Source of the DNA: an uncultured bacterium
GTDB lineage: Bacteria > Bacillota > Negativicutes > Veillonellales > Veillonellaceae
Assembly (NCBI GenBank): GCA_905214495.1
Contig: CAJMLW010000014.1
Location: 1 to 42,375 of the forward strand
Reading direction: 5' to 3'
Length of the DNA: 42,375 nucleotides
The notes below the pieces were generated by a model. The model did no database searches. It was given only the letters and a program-made list of their open reading frames with translations, and was not told the DNA's origin. Shown here piece after piece: positions 23,217-32,254 of the stretch (within the stretch, counting starts at the first letter, position 1; every line of letters starts with the position of its first letter). A program made the translations under genes and the position numbers.

Positions 23217-24059
23217 ATGACTGAAATACAAGCTCTTTTATTATTGAAAGCGTCTCTAGAGTCCTCAGATCTTCACGGTGTTGAATCATTACTCGCCGAA
23301 GATTGTGTGTATGTATCTACGGGACGTGGTACCATAGCGCGTAATAAAATTGAAAGCATAGAGTTTTTATCGGCTATGACCGATTCTATTAAAGTCGATC
23401 GCGTGCCTGTCATCTGTCGTGTAATGCATATTGCTGAAGTTTATGAAGATGATGCATTGTTCCGCGAAGGCCGTGTAGGTCTTACGGTGTCCTATGATGA
23501 AGGTGATGCATATGCGTATATGTTATTTGTAGACCTTAATGACGATGGTCGTATTGAGCGCATCGTGTCTAGCCAAGAAAACTATACCATCGAATATGAT
23601 GATCTTCGACTGTCTTTGGATGAGTCACCATATCGCTTTATGACCGTGCCCCATACGGTGAAAGACTGGATTGCAGCACTTAGTATATGGCTTGAAACAG
23701 ACAATCTAGATGTAGACGATTTCTACAAATATATTGCAGAGGATACAAAGGTAGTATTCCAAAAAGGTGATGCCGAATCCATTACCCTTGAAAATGGTCT
23801 CGATGTAGAGGACTATTTTGATCAGTTGATGAATCAACATTTTGCTGCTGTGCCGCATATTATTCGCGATGAAGAGGATAAACTCATCTTAACATATGGA
23901 CCTATGAGTCTCATTGTGAGCCTTAACGAAGAAGGTGAGTTGGCCTTAATCAGTATGTACATAGATACTCGTGATGAAGATGAGGCCCTTGACGATATAG
24001 GCTATATTGAAGAGGACTTAGTAGAACTAGCAGAAGAAAATATAGACGAAGAGTTTTAA
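23217..24059 (+). CDS. Cytoplasmic protein with two tandem NTF2/SnoaL-like domains
   Basis: About 280 residues from the ATG at 23217, chosen because ATGAGGTAG precedes it. The chain looks like an internal duplication. Residues about 3-125 (IQALLLLKASLESSDLHGVE, LLAEDCVYVSTGRGTIARNK) and about 138-270 (VKDWIAALSIWLETDNLDVD, YIAEDTKVVFQKGDAESITL) share the helix-then-'xDxVYVxxxG' layout of NTF2-like folds. The protein is strongly acidic, ending EEDLVELAEENIDEEF. No catalytic residues can be assigned. An extended -10 (TGTTACAAT at 23170-23178) lies upstream. A bidirectional terminator separates it from the convergent C26 gene. Confidence 0.6.
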   Translation: MTEIQALLLLKASLESSDLHGVESLLAEDCVYVSTGRGTIARNKIESIEFLSAMTDSIKVDRVPVICRVMHIAEVYEDDALFREGRVGLTVSYDEGDAYAYMLFVDLNDDGRIERIVSSQENYTIEYDDLRLSLDESPYRFMTVPHTVKDWIAALSIWLETDNLDVDDFYKYIAEDTKVVFQKGDAESITLENGLDVEDYFDQLMNQHFAAVPHIIRDEEDKLILTYGPMSLIVSLNEEGELALISMYIDTRDEDEALDDIGYIEEDLVELAEENIDEEF

Positions 24060-24069
24060 TAGAACGTAT

Positions 24070-24100
24070 AAAGAGGCAGGAGATTGCTCCTGCCTCTTTG
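24070..24100. terminator. Bidirectional terminator
   Basis: AAAGAGGCAGGAG pairs with CTCCTGCCTCTTT; A and T tracts on both sides allow use by both convergent genes. Confidence 0.8.
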
Positions 24101-24105
24101 CTGTA

Positions 24106-24834
24106 TTATTTTGTTGTAGCATTTATAAATGCTTTAAATAAGTGCTTTGCTTTTTCGTCATTTATTGTCATCATTTCTGGATGGAACTGGCAAGCTACAA
24201 GCCATGGATAGTTATCATCCTCTAAGCCCTCCACAGTGCCGTCTTTGGCATGGGCCGTAATATGCAAACTATCGCCCACATCCTTTACCGATTGATGGTG
24301 ATGTGAGTTCGTTACCCAATTAGTATGTCCAATAGCGTTGGCTAATTTTGACTTACTATCAATTGCTATTGTATGGGTTCCAAGGGCTGGCGTTTGATTT
24401 TGTGAATGTTTTAAGGAGCAGGATGTATCATATTTTAAATCCTGATATAATGTGCCACCACGATATACGTTAAGGATTTGAAGACCCCGACAGATGGCAA
24501 AGATCGGAATTTGTTTTTCTTCGGCAGCTTTTAGTAAAGCAAAATCGAATTGATCACGCTCTGGCCAAACATCTCCGATGCCTTGTAAAGGTTCTTCACC
24601 ATAGTGCAGAGGGTACACATCGTGACCACCAGTAAGGAGGAGCCCATCTAAACGAGAGAGTGATTCTCGGGCAACCTCTAAATTTTTTGTGAAAGGAATA
24701 ATAACTGGAATTCCACCAGCTTCTTCGATAGAGCGAGCATAATCATCGTTTACAAAAGCTCTTAACACATCTGCAAAAGGCGCTTCATTTGTACGCAATA
24801 TGCTGCCAGAAATACCGATACATGGTTTAGTCAT
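24106..24834 (-). CDS. Class I glutamine amidotransferase-like hydrolase (peptidase C26, PuuD-like)
   Basis: This 242-residue protein has the layout of gamma-glutamyl-gamma-aminobutyrate hydrolases: CIGISGS at the start, LDGLLLTGGHDVYP near 62-75, the nucleophile Cys115 in FAICRGLQILNV, and the His218/Glu220 pair in CQFHPEM. TNSHHHQSV near 175-183 is also typical of the family. Members cleave gamma-glutamyl amides, as in putrescine breakdown, or related conjugates. No putrescine genes are nearby, so the substrate is open. GAGGTGAT lies before the start at 24834. It is monocistronic. Confidence 0.87.
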   Translation of the reverse strand: MTKPCIGISGSILRTNEAPFADVLRAFVNDDYARSIEEAGGIPVIIPFTKNLEVARESLSRLDGLLLTGGHDVYPLHYGEEPLQGIGDVWPERDQFDFALLKAAEEKQIPIFAICRGLQILNVYRGGTLYQDLKYDTSCSLKHSQNQTPALGTHTIAIDSKSKLANAIGHTNWVTNSHHHQSVKDVGDSLHITAHAKDGTVEGLEDDNYPWLVACQFHPEMMTINDEKAKHLFKAFINATTK

Positions 24835-25161
24835 CGTATCACCTCATATATAAATCATAGTTTCAATTATATAAATTGGTAGTAACCTTATAGGTCTATA
24901 TCAATACCATATAAAAAGAGAAGGTCTAACAAGAAGCCTTAATCCTATACACTAGTCATTAATACTATGTATTAGTATATAGCATATATTTTTAATAGAC
25001 TATAACATAATGCACAAGTACTATTTCTATGCTAACAATTCTATATATTAAGACACTGTCATACTCATGAAAAACAAAAATTTAAAGAAAATTGATAAAT
25101 ATTTAATAATTAGGTATAATAATGGTTAGTTTAAGAGATAGAAGTATAGAGGAGCGTATTT
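24835..25161. other. Divergent intergenic region
   Basis: No gene is seen. The stretch is AT-rich and holds the leader of the C26 gene at its left end and the strong promoter of NIPGAD copy 3 at its right end. Confidence 0.55.
25092..25120 (+). promoter_or_regulatory. Near-consensus sigma-70 promoter of NIPGAD copy 3
   Basis: TTGATA (25092-25097), 17-base spacer, TATAAT (25115-25120). The start codon lies 42 bases downstream. Confidence 0.75.
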
Positions 25162-26526
25162 ATGAATTTGAAACGACTGATAGCATTAGGTTTTCTTGGT
25201 ATGACATTAGGTATGGGACAGGCCTATGGGATTTCTGTCAATATTCCTGGTGCCGATGCGACAGTATCTGTGGATGAATATCAGAATTATCGTAAGAATA
25301 CAGCAGAGTCTCGTCGAATGGAACAAAAAATAGTAGAGCGTGTTACAAAGGCTGATGAGGCGATTCCTAATTATGATATGTCTAGATTACCAGCAGATAT
25401 TTATCATAATACGGAATTGAATCATGGTATTAAATACTCTAGTACAGTGTTTATTTTAAAAGATCATGGGGCGGATATAAAATTTACTGTTCCTGAAGCG
25501 AGTATCGTAGGGCATACTGATGAGAGTTCCGGTAAGCATAAAGAGATAACACGCAGTGGTGGTATCTTGAGTTACGATGGTGAATGGTCTTATGAGTTAA
25601 GACCACAACCAAAGAGTGAGAATTGGGAAGACACTAATATAGCCTATAATAAATTGAATTCAGAATCTATGAAAGACGTATTTTATAAGAAACGTAATCC
25701 TATATCGAATGAAGATAAACGTAGTATAAAGGTTTTAGGTGCCAATCCTTTTACATATACAACTGTTAACAAGGCTACATGGGATGTGTTTGAATATAAA
25801 AATAACCGAATAGTAGGTACCATAAACTTTACAATGCCTAAACAGCCAACAATCTCTTATCATCTTGGTTATATACCTTCTAAGAGTGTTTCAAAAAAGT
25901 TAAGTGCTCAAGGTGAAGATACAGTAGTACGGACTATAATGGCTCCATTGGCCAATATTGTATTGCCATCTGTTAAGCCTGCTAGTGATATACTAGAGTA
26001 CACCTCTGAGGTACATAGAGGGCCTTTCACATTTAGAACTCTAAAAAATAGTAAATCTAAGGGAACGAAGATTACTAAAACTGGTAAGCAAATAGAGTAT
26101 TTCCAATCAGGTAAAATTAAAGAGTCTATTTCAGTAGGCCCTCTTCATAAAAGGGATGACGTAAAAGCACAAAATCTTTTATACAATTCTTTAATGGACT
26201 TTGTAGGTGTAGATTCATTAAATGAAGGCAAGCCAATTCAATATGCGACCGTATGGAATGATGGGTTGCCTGGCATATATTTTGAAGTTAAAGGCGAAAA
26301 AGATACTATATTTATTATGACTGTGTTTGATGATACACATCGTTATTCTCACTATATATTAAAGTCTCATGATGTTCATGTTAGTAACTTTAAGCTTCGT
26401 GATATTGTGCAATATGTAGATTATAAGCAAAACAAAGAGAATTACAGTAAGTATAAGGCGGGTTTAGGTATGCCATCGTATTTATTGGAAGAAAAACTGC
26501 TAGAAAAAATAGCTAATAAAAAATAA
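25162..26526 (+). CDS. Secreted NIPGAD-family protein, copy 3
   Basis: A 454-residue exported protein and the closest relative of copy 1. Signal peptide MNLKRLIALGFLGMTLGMGQAYG is followed by ISVNIPGADATVSVDEYQNY. Parallel blocks with copy 1 are ELNHGIKYSSTVFILKDHGA, ATWDVFEYKNNRIVGTINFT, QPTISYHLGYIP, IVLPSVKPASDIL, YATVWNDGLPGIYFEVK and KLRDIVQYVDYKQNKENY. GAGGAG precedes the ATG. It has its own promoter and terminator. Copies 1 and 3 probably arose by duplication, with copy 2 diverging earlier. Cellular role unknown. Confidence 0.75.
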   Translation: MNLKRLIALGFLGMTLGMGQAYGISVNIPGADATVSVDEYQNYRKNTAESRRMEQKIVERVTKADEAIPNYDMSRLPADIYHNTELNHGIKYSSTVFILKDHGADIKFTVPEASIVGHTDESSGKHKEITRSGGILSYDGEWSYELRPQPKSENWEDTNIAYNKLNSESMKDVFYKKRNPISNEDKRSIKVLGANPFTYTTVNKATWDVFEYKNNRIVGTINFTMPKQPTISYHLGYIPSKSVSKKLSAQGEDTVVRTIMAPLANIVLPSVKPASDILEYTSEVHRGPFTFRTLKNSKSKGTKITKTGKQIEYFQSGKIKESISVGPLHKRDDVKAQNLLYNSLMDFVGVDSLNEGKPIQYATVWNDGLPGIYFEVKGEKDTIFIMTVFDDTHRYSHYILKSHDVHVSNFKLRDIVQYVDYKQNKENYSKYKAGLGMPSYLLEEKLLEKIANKK

Positions 26527-26594
26527 ATGTCTTTTCATAGGGCATAATCATATAGAGATCATATATAGAGTATTTTATATTGTTCGATACAAGA

Positions 26595-26632
26595 AAGAGG
26601 ACTGACTCGCATAGGTCAGTCCTCTTGTTGTT
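26595..26632. terminator. Terminator between convergent genes
   Basis: AAGAGGACTGAC pairs with GTCAGTCCTCTT, followed by GTTGTTAT on the plus strand. Confidence 0.75.
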
Positions 26633-26640
26633 ATATGTAA

Positions 26641-28197
26641 TTATCTAAAGAATCTACCAATCAACGGCATATTAGCCCCGTCATTTTTATTGATTCCTTT
26701 TAATAGAACCATAATGATAACATAGAGGACTAACCCTTCGATACCTGTGAGTATAAAGTTACCCCACATTGGTAAGATATCTGTTAAGTAGTGGTAACTC
26801 ATAAAGATGAGTATACCCATGACACCGGCACTGACCACGTTTTTCCATAGAAGGGAAATGTCGAGGAAGTAGCCTGTGTATTTTTTGATATAAATCAAGT
26901 TTAGTAAGGCTGCAAAGCCGATATCGGCTACGGTTGCCCAAGCGGCACCGCCAATACCAAGCCAAGGGATTGCAGTTAATGTCCAGTTAAGGATAACCTT
27001 AATGACAAGGGAAATACCCATGTTGATAACAGGAATGCGCGGCTTGTTAAGGCCTTGTAAGATACCCGTTGTTACTTGGTGCACGCCGAGAAAGAAGATG
27101 GAGAACGCAGTGATTTGCGTTGCTAGTTCTGCCTTAGGTGCATTGTAAATCAATGTAACGGTTGGGGCAGCGAGTACATATAATAGCACCGTAAATGGTA
27201 CGGTTGCCATAAATGTTAAGCGCATAGAACCTGCGGTACGTTCGTAAATACCTTGGTGATCTTGTTTAGCAAAGGCATGGGAGATAGCCGGCACGATGCT
27301 CGTAGCAAGGGCCGCCGTAATGATGGTTGCCAAGTTGATGAGCGGAACCGCCATACCTGTAAGGTAACCGAATAGTTCTGTTACTTCGTTCATCGGGAAA
27401 CCAGCGTCTAATAGACGACGTGGTACGATGAGCAAATCAAGATTTGCCGTTAACGGCAACATAATACTAGCTAAGGAAATTGGAATGGATAACGATAACA
27501 ATCGTGACAAAATTTCTTTAGCCGATTCGCGCGGACCATTGTAGCTTTCACCAGTACTACTAGCCTTAGGCAACTTGTAGTAATAGTACAAGAGTACGAG
27601 GAAGGCACCAAAGGCTCCGACGCCAGCACCTAGGCTAGCACCGCCAGCTGCAGCCGGTAAGCCATATGGCAATAAGATGGCCGCTGCACCGAGCATGACG
27701 ATAACGCGTAATAGTTGTTCTACGATTTGGCTGACCGCCGTTGGGGTCATCATTTCATAACCTTGGATGTAGCCTCGGAAACAGGAAATCCACGTTACAA
27801 AGAATACTGCCGGAGCAAGTGCGATGATTGAGTAGTAGGCACGGCTTTCAGCAATGAGACCGCTAGAGATAAGCCAATCTGCGCCAAAGTACATGGCCAA
27901 GCTGGCGATAAAGCCTGTAATGGTCAGCATTGTGAAAGAAATATTGAATACTCGCTTAGCGCCACCAAAGTCGTGTAATGCTAATCGTTCTGCCGTCAAA
28001 ATAGAGATGGCAATCGGCACACCTGCGCTCGAAATTTGTAATAGTAACAAATAGATAGGAAAGGCCATCTGGTAGATCCCGATGCCTTCCCCGCCCAAGA
28101 TGCGAGAGAGAAGAATCCAGTTGATACTACCGATGGCTTTTACTACGAAACCGGCAATGGTTAATATTAAGGTTCCTTTTAAAAATCCACTAGCCAT
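26641..28197 (-). CDS. MOP-superfamily flippase, MurJ/SpoVB-like
   Basis: This 518-residue protein has about 14 hydrophobic segments. The start (FLKGTLILTIAGFVVKAIGS followed by LLSRILGGEGIGIYQMAFPIY) is the hallmark of the SpoVB/polysaccharide-flippase branch, followed by SSAGVPIAISILTAERLA. Relatives flip lipid-linked cell-wall precursors or oligosaccharides across the inner membrane, so it may be a lipid II flippase or an O-antigen-type flippase. It starts three bases after the aldolase stop, with no convincing ribosome site, so translation may rely on coupling to fba. Downstream is a terminator shared with NIPGAD copy 3. Confidence 0.82.
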   Translation of the reverse strand: MASGFLKGTLILTIAGFVVKAIGSINWILLSRILGGEGIGIYQMAFPIYLLLLQISSAGVPIAISILTAERLALHDFGGAKRVFNISFTMLTITGFIASLAMYFGADWLISSGLIAESRAYYSIIALAPAVFFVTWISCFRGYIQGYEMMTPTAVSQIVEQLLRVIVMLGAAAILLPYGLPAAAGGASLGAGVGAFGAFLVLLYYYYKLPKASSTGESYNGPRESAKEILSRLLSLSIPISLASIMLPLTANLDLLIVPRRLLDAGFPMNEVTELFGYLTGMAVPLINLATIITAALATSIVPAISHAFAKQDHQGIYERTAGSMRLTFMATVPFTVLLYVLAAPTVTLIYNAPKAELATQITAFSIFFLGVHQVTTGILQGLNKPRIPVINMGISLVIKVILNWTLTAIPWLGIGGAAWATVADIGFAALLNLIYIKKYTGYFLDISLLWKNVVSAGVMGILIFMSYHYLTDILPMWGNFILTGIEGLVLYVIIMVLLKGINKNDGANMPLIGRFFR

Positions 28198-28200
28198 AGA

Positions 28201-29130
28201 TTATAGTTTGTGAGAAGAACCTAATACATCTTTAATTTTGTGAGCTACCATGCCTTTAATAGCGTCACGAGCAGGTCCTAAATATTTACGAGGGTCAAAT
28301 TCGGATGGATTTTGTGCCAAGTATTCGCGTACAGATGCAGTCATAGCAAGGCGAAGGTCTGTATCGATGTTGATTTTGCAAACCGCCATTTGCGCTGCTT
28401 TGCGAAGCATTTCTTCAGGTACGCCTTGTGCACCAGGGATGTTGCCACCGAATTCGTTACATTTTGCTACGAATTCAGGCAATACGGAGGAAGCACCATG
28501 CAATACGATAGGGAAGTTAGGCAATAATTTACCAACCTTTTCCAAACGTTCAAAGTCGAGGTATGGTGTGCCTTTGAATTTGTAAGCACCATGGCTTGTA
28601 CCGATAGCGATAGCTAAGGAATCAACACCTGTTAATGCTACGAATTCAGCAGCTTGTTCAGGGTCTGTGAAGCGAGCGTCTGCATCGGATACGTTAACGT
28701 CATCTTCAACGCCAGCTAAACGACCAAGTTCAGCTTCTACTACAACGCCGTGCGCATGAGCGTATTCAACAACTTGTTTTGTAATTTTTACGTTTTCGTC
28801 GAAATCGTGGTGAGATGCGTCGATCATAACGGATGTGAAGCCACCGTCTACGCAATCTTTACAGATTTCAAAGGAATCGCCGTGGTCAAGGTGAAGAGCG
28901 ATTGGCAAATTGCTATCTTCCAATGCTGCTTCCACAAGTTTTACAAGGTAAATGTGTTTTGCGTATTTGCGAGCACCTGCAGATACTTGCAAGATAAGAG
29001 GGGATTGTTCCTCTTTCGCCGCATCGACAATACCTTGTACGATTTCCATATTGTTAACGTTGAAAGCACCTACTGCATAGCCGCCTTCATAAGCTTTTTT
29101 GAACATTTCTGTAGTCGTTACTAATGGCAT
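28201..29130 (-). CDS. fba: Class II fructose-bisphosphate aldolase
   Basis: The 309-residue enzyme interconverts fructose 1,6-bisphosphate with dihydroxyacetone phosphate and glyceraldehyde 3-phosphate in glycolysis and gluconeogenesis. Zinc and catalytic residues are visible: LHLDHGDSFE (catalytic Asp82, zinc His83), EAELGRLAG with Glu132-135 region, GTSHGAYK (zinc His180) and IVLHGASSV (zinc His211). NIDTDLRLA near the C-terminus is the conserved phosphate-site motif. In an organism growing on lactate it would work mainly toward gluconeogenesis (inference). AAGGAGG lies ahead of the start at 29130. It is followed three bases later by the flippase gene. Confidence 0.95.
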   Translation of the reverse strand: MPLVTTTEMFKKAYEGGYAVGAFNVNNMEIVQGIVDAAKEEQSPLILQVSAGARKYAKHIYLVKLVEAALEDSNLPIALHLDHGDSFEICKDCVDGGFTSVMIDASHHDFDENVKITKQVVEYAHAHGVVVEAELGRLAGVEDDVNVSDADARFTDPEQAAEFVALTGVDSLAIAIGTSHGAYKFKGTPYLDFERLEKVGKLLPNFPIVLHGASSVLPEFVAKCNEFGGNIPGAQGVPEEMLRKAAQMAVCKINIDTDLRLAMTASVREYLAQNPSEFDPRKYLGPARDAIKGMVAHKIKDVLGSSHKL

Positions 29131-29274
29131 GTTGTCCTCCTTGGCTTTATAGCCGATTGTATGTATTTGGAAAGTATTGTCATCAACTTATGATGATACA
29201 TATCTATTCATTGTTAGTATATCAAGAAACGATATAAAGCACCACAATTTTATAAGGTTTTCTAGATGAATCTG

Positions 29275-30195
29275 TTAGAGATGCAGTAAATGTTTCATAT
29301 CCGTTGGCATAGGGGCATGTAGTTCTATATATTTCTGTGTCATAGGATGGGTGAAAGCTAGGTAGCCCGCGTGCAACGCTTGCCTATGGATGTAATCCAA
29401 ATGACCGCCATATAAATCATCACCGGCTAAAGGAAAACCCAAATGGGATAGGTGTACACGAATTTGATGGGTTCGGCCTGTATGGAGTACACATTGCACA
29501 TGCGTTAGAACCTGTTGTGTGCTCATATTTATATCCATTTGTACAGGCTGGGAAACTATGTGGTGTGTCAATACCGTCACATCTGTACGAGCCGGTTTGC
29601 CGATTAATGTGCAACACCGTTCGATGATGCTACCCGGTTTACGTCCGATGGGATAATTAATGGTTAGCGATTGACTTGGCATAGTGCCTTCAACGATGGC
29701 GTCATAAACCTTTTGAAATTTTGTGCGTTGCTTATCAAAGGCGTGTTGTACTACCGATGTTTTAGCGATGATGACGATGCCCGATGTATCCTTATCGAGG
29801 CGATGGACGGGGTGAAAGTCATGAGCTTGTTCGGTTTCGTCATAATAATAGAGAATGCCATTTGCCAATGTTCCATCGCGCACCGTTGATGTAGGATGTA
29901 TAAGGATACCGGCAGCTTTATTAATGGCGAGGATATACTTATCTTCGTATACGATTTTAAGATCCATTGGGGTTCGTGAAAATTCCTGCTCTGGTGCTAA
30001 TTTCATAAGCAGATGATCACCGCCATGAACAAGGGTGTTCCATGTAGCCGATTGTCCGTTAATGGTTATGATGCCATCATTTTTTAGTCGCCGGCGCATG
30101 CGCTGTGAAATATGTTGTTGTTTTATGATGTGATTCATAGATTGCGTGTGTACATTAGTATCTACAATCAAGTCGATTATGGTTGCTGTTTTCAT
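29275..30195 (-). CDS. RluA-family pseudouridine synthase, apparently leaderless
   Basis: The 306-residue enzyme isomerises uridine to pseudouridine in rRNA or tRNA. HRLDKDTSGIVIIAKT (catalytic Asp134 in HRLD) is the RluA signature; TGRTHQIRVHLSHLGFPLAGDDLYGG is the second conserved motif. Residues about 5-60 form an S4-like RNA-binding region (SQRMRRRLKNDGIITINGQ). The target base cannot be told from sequence. No ribosome site precedes the ATG; instead a perfect extended -10 (TGCTATAAT) ends seven bases before it, so the transcript probably begins at the start codon. The gene stands alone, 144 bases upstream of fba. Confidence 0.88.
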   Translation of the reverse strand: MKTATIIDLIVDTNVHTQSMNHIIKQQHISQRMRRRLKNDGIITINGQSATWNTLVHGGDHLLMKLAPEQEFSRTPMDLKIVYEDKYILAINKAAGILIHPTSTVRDGTLANGILYYYDETEQAHDFHPVHRLDKDTSGIVIIAKTSVVQHAFDKQRTKFQKVYDAIVEGTMPSQSLTINYPIGRKPGSIIERCCTLIGKPARTDVTVLTHHIVSQPVQMDINMSTQQVLTHVQCVLHTGRTHQIRVHLSHLGFPLAGDDLYGGHLDYIHRQALHAGYLAFTHPMTQKYIELHAPMPTDMKHLLHL

Positions 30196-30202
30196 AGTTT
30201 TT

Positions 30203-30211
30203 ATTATAGCA
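30203..30211 (-). promoter_or_regulatory. Extended -10 promoter of the leaderless RluA gene
   Basis: Minus strand TGCTATAAT at 30211-30203; the start codon A is at 30195, the expected distance of a transcription start. Confidence 0.65.
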
Positions 30212-30246
30212 AAAAAAATAATAGATGAAGAATTTCTCTCAATTTA

Positions 30247-30276
30247 TTGTATATATAAAGGTCTGTATAGTATAAT
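30247..30276 (+). promoter_or_regulatory. Promoter of the WG-repeat gene
   Basis: TTGTAT (30247-30252), 18-base spacer, TATAAT (30271-30276). Confidence 0.55.
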
Positions 30277-30342
30277 TTATATTAATAGTTGTTTATAAAA
30301 TTTTTATATCTAAAACCCTTTGAGTAATAAGAGGAGAGGCCT

Positions 30343-31959
30343 ATGAAACTCAACAAGAAATCTTTATTAGTCGCATGTGTGTTGGCGGCTATGTCTACAA
30401 GTGCTTTCGCAGCATCTACTACAACATCCACTAGTAGTACAACAGTGACGAATACAGATACATCAACATCAACAAGTACGCGTGTAACACGTGAACAACA
30501 TAGTACTACTATATCCACATCCTCCACTACAATATCTGAAAAAACATCTAGCCGTTCTAGCAGCACTTCTGTAGGCGTTGGTGTTGGTATCGGTCGTTTA
30601 GATACATTTATGCCAATTGCTGGTGCCGTAAAACAACCACCTGCAGCGGTTAAAAAAGCGATTCGCGTTCTAAAAGATGATTCTCTATTACAACAAGGTT
30701 ACCTTGGACTGGTTAAAGAAAAAGGAAAATGGGGCATCGTTGGTCCTAATGGACAAGTGGTATTAGCGCCAACCTATAAAACATTAGATGCGTCTTTCAA
30801 AAAAGATGGTACATTCTATGGTGAAGAAGGTAAAAATAAAGTAGTTCATATTAAAGGTGATGGCACCGTATTACAATCTGGCAAAGAGGCACAAGATGCT
30901 TTATATGCGGATACTAATGACCGTTACACTGCTATTAAAGAGATGAATAATTTTGACCCTAAAGATATTCATCAATCTTATCTAAGTGATTCTTATGTGA
31001 CTTTCAAAGAAAAAGGTAAGCTTGGCTTTAAAGATGGTGCTGGTCATGTAGTTATTCAACCACAATTTAAAGAGATTCCAAATGTAGAAACTAAATTTAG
31101 TGAAGACCGCGCTTTTGTAAAAGCTGATGGCAAGGTTGTCGCTATCGATGGTCAAGGTAAGGTTGTATTTACTGCGCCGTCTAATGAAGTATATCCTTAT
31201 AAAAATGGATTGGCCGAATATCGTCGCAAGGTAAGTCACTTTGGTTTGGGCGGTATCTTGGGGCTCGTTGGCATGGGATATTTGTATAATCATGGTGGCG
31301 TATACATCGATGGCCTTGGTGGCCTTATCGATGATGGTATGAAACGCGGTTATATTGATCGTAATGGCACCATTGTGATTGATAGTAAAAATGACTATGT
31401 ATACCCTATGGAAGAACATGGTACCTTGGTGCGCAATGAAGGTAAATTAGGCTTTATGAACCGTCAAGGTCAATACATTATTCAACCTGGCAATTATGAG
31501 GCTGGTACGATTGATATGAACAATGTATTGTTAACAATGAAAAACAAGGATACTAATAAATATGGTATTTTTGATATGGAAACAGGTAAACAAGAGGTGC
31601 CATTTAAGTATGATACGATTGACTTCGTTGGGGAACACCAAATGTCTGTTACCAATGATACTAATCGGTATGTAGTAGATATGGCAGATGGTCGCATCAT
31701 TTATAAAGGCGACAAAGCGAATACCGTAAAATCCTTTGTTGGCGATCAATACACTTGGATTTATAATAAGGACGGTAATTATAAGATTCTATCTCTTGAT
31801 GGTACAGTCATAGAAACTCCAGTTATGAAAGATATTTCTGGTACAGGTACGTTCTCTCATGGCTATAGCTCTGTAAAAATTAAAGGTAAATGGGGGATTA
31901 TGAACTCTAAAGGTGAGTTAGTAGTTCAACCTACTTACGACGAAATTACAATTTTATAA
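30343..31959 (+). CDS. Exported WG-repeat protein
   Basis: A 538-residue protein with signal peptide MKLNKKSLLVACVLAAMSTSAFA, then about 60 residues almost wholly Ser and Thr (STTTSTSSTTVTNTDTSTST and onward), a flexible extracytoplasmic linker. Next are WG beta-repeats: GKWGIVGPNGQVVLAPTYK near residue 127, GKLGFKDGAGHVVIQPQFK near 225, a Gly-rich insert around 300-325 (HFGLGGILGLVGMGYLYNHG), KLGFMNRQGQYIIQPGNY near 366, NKYGIFDMETGKQEVPFKYD and, at the end, GKWGIMNSKGELVVQPTYDE. WG repeats are protein-interaction modules without known catalysis. AGAGGAGAGG precedes the ATG and a terminator follows, so it is transcribed alone. Confidence 0.85.
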   Translation: MKLNKKSLLVACVLAAMSTSAFAASTTTSTSSTTVTNTDTSTSTSTRVTREQHSTTISTSSTTISEKTSSRSSSTSVGVGVGIGRLDTFMPIAGAVKQPPAAVKKAIRVLKDDSLLQQGYLGLVKEKGKWGIVGPNGQVVLAPTYKTLDASFKKDGTFYGEEGKNKVVHIKGDGTVLQSGKEAQDALYADTNDRYTAIKEMNNFDPKDIHQSYLSDSYVTFKEKGKLGFKDGAGHVVIQPQFKEIPNVETKFSEDRAFVKADGKVVAIDGQGKVVFTAPSNEVYPYKNGLAEYRRKVSHFGLGGILGLVGMGYLYNHGGVYIDGLGGLIDDGMKRGYIDRNGTIVIDSKNDYVYPMEEHGTLVRNEGKLGFMNRQGQYIIQPGNYEAGTIDMNNVLLTMKNKDTNKYGIFDMETGKQEVPFKYDTIDFVGEHQMSVTNDTNRYVVDMADGRIIYKGDKANTVKSFVGDQYTWIYNKDGNYKILSLDGTVIETPVMKDISGTGTFSHGYSSVKIKGKWGIMNSKGELVVQPTYDEITIL

Positions 31960-31967
31960 TCATAACG

Positions 31968-31998
31968 AAAAGGCTGCATTCCGAGGAGTGCAGCTTTT
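31968..31998 (+). terminator. Intrinsic terminator after the WG-repeat gene
   Basis: AAAGGCTGCA pairs with TGCAGCTTTT. Confidence 0.75.
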
Positions 31999-32214
31999 AC
32001 TATTGGTGTCTGTTTTCTGTTTTATAAATCTATTAATTTTGTAATCAAACTATAGATTCTAAGTTTTTTGGTGATTAATAATAGTTATAATTAAAAAAAT
32101 CGATTTACCTAGAAAATAAGCCTGTTATAAGGTATAATTATAGAGATATATTCCAATTTAGTGTACTTTTACATTAGTATTTGGAATATTAGGATGATGA
32201 TGAAAATAATGCGT

Positions 32215-32236
32215 GAACCCCATGCCCAATGGGTTC
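32215..32236 (+). promoter_or_regulatory. Small hairpin ahead of yajQ
   Basis: GAACCC and GGGTTC pair around a ten-base loop, 18 bases before the start codon. A TATAAT lies about 120 bases upstream of the start (near 32135). Role unknown. Confidence 0.4.
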
Positions 32237-32254
32237 AGGTGTAGGAGGTATAAA

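Noticed and set aside
30982..31419. Long leftward open frame inside the WG-repeat gene
   Set aside because: No ribosome site or family resemblance; explained by the codon composition of the opposite strand.
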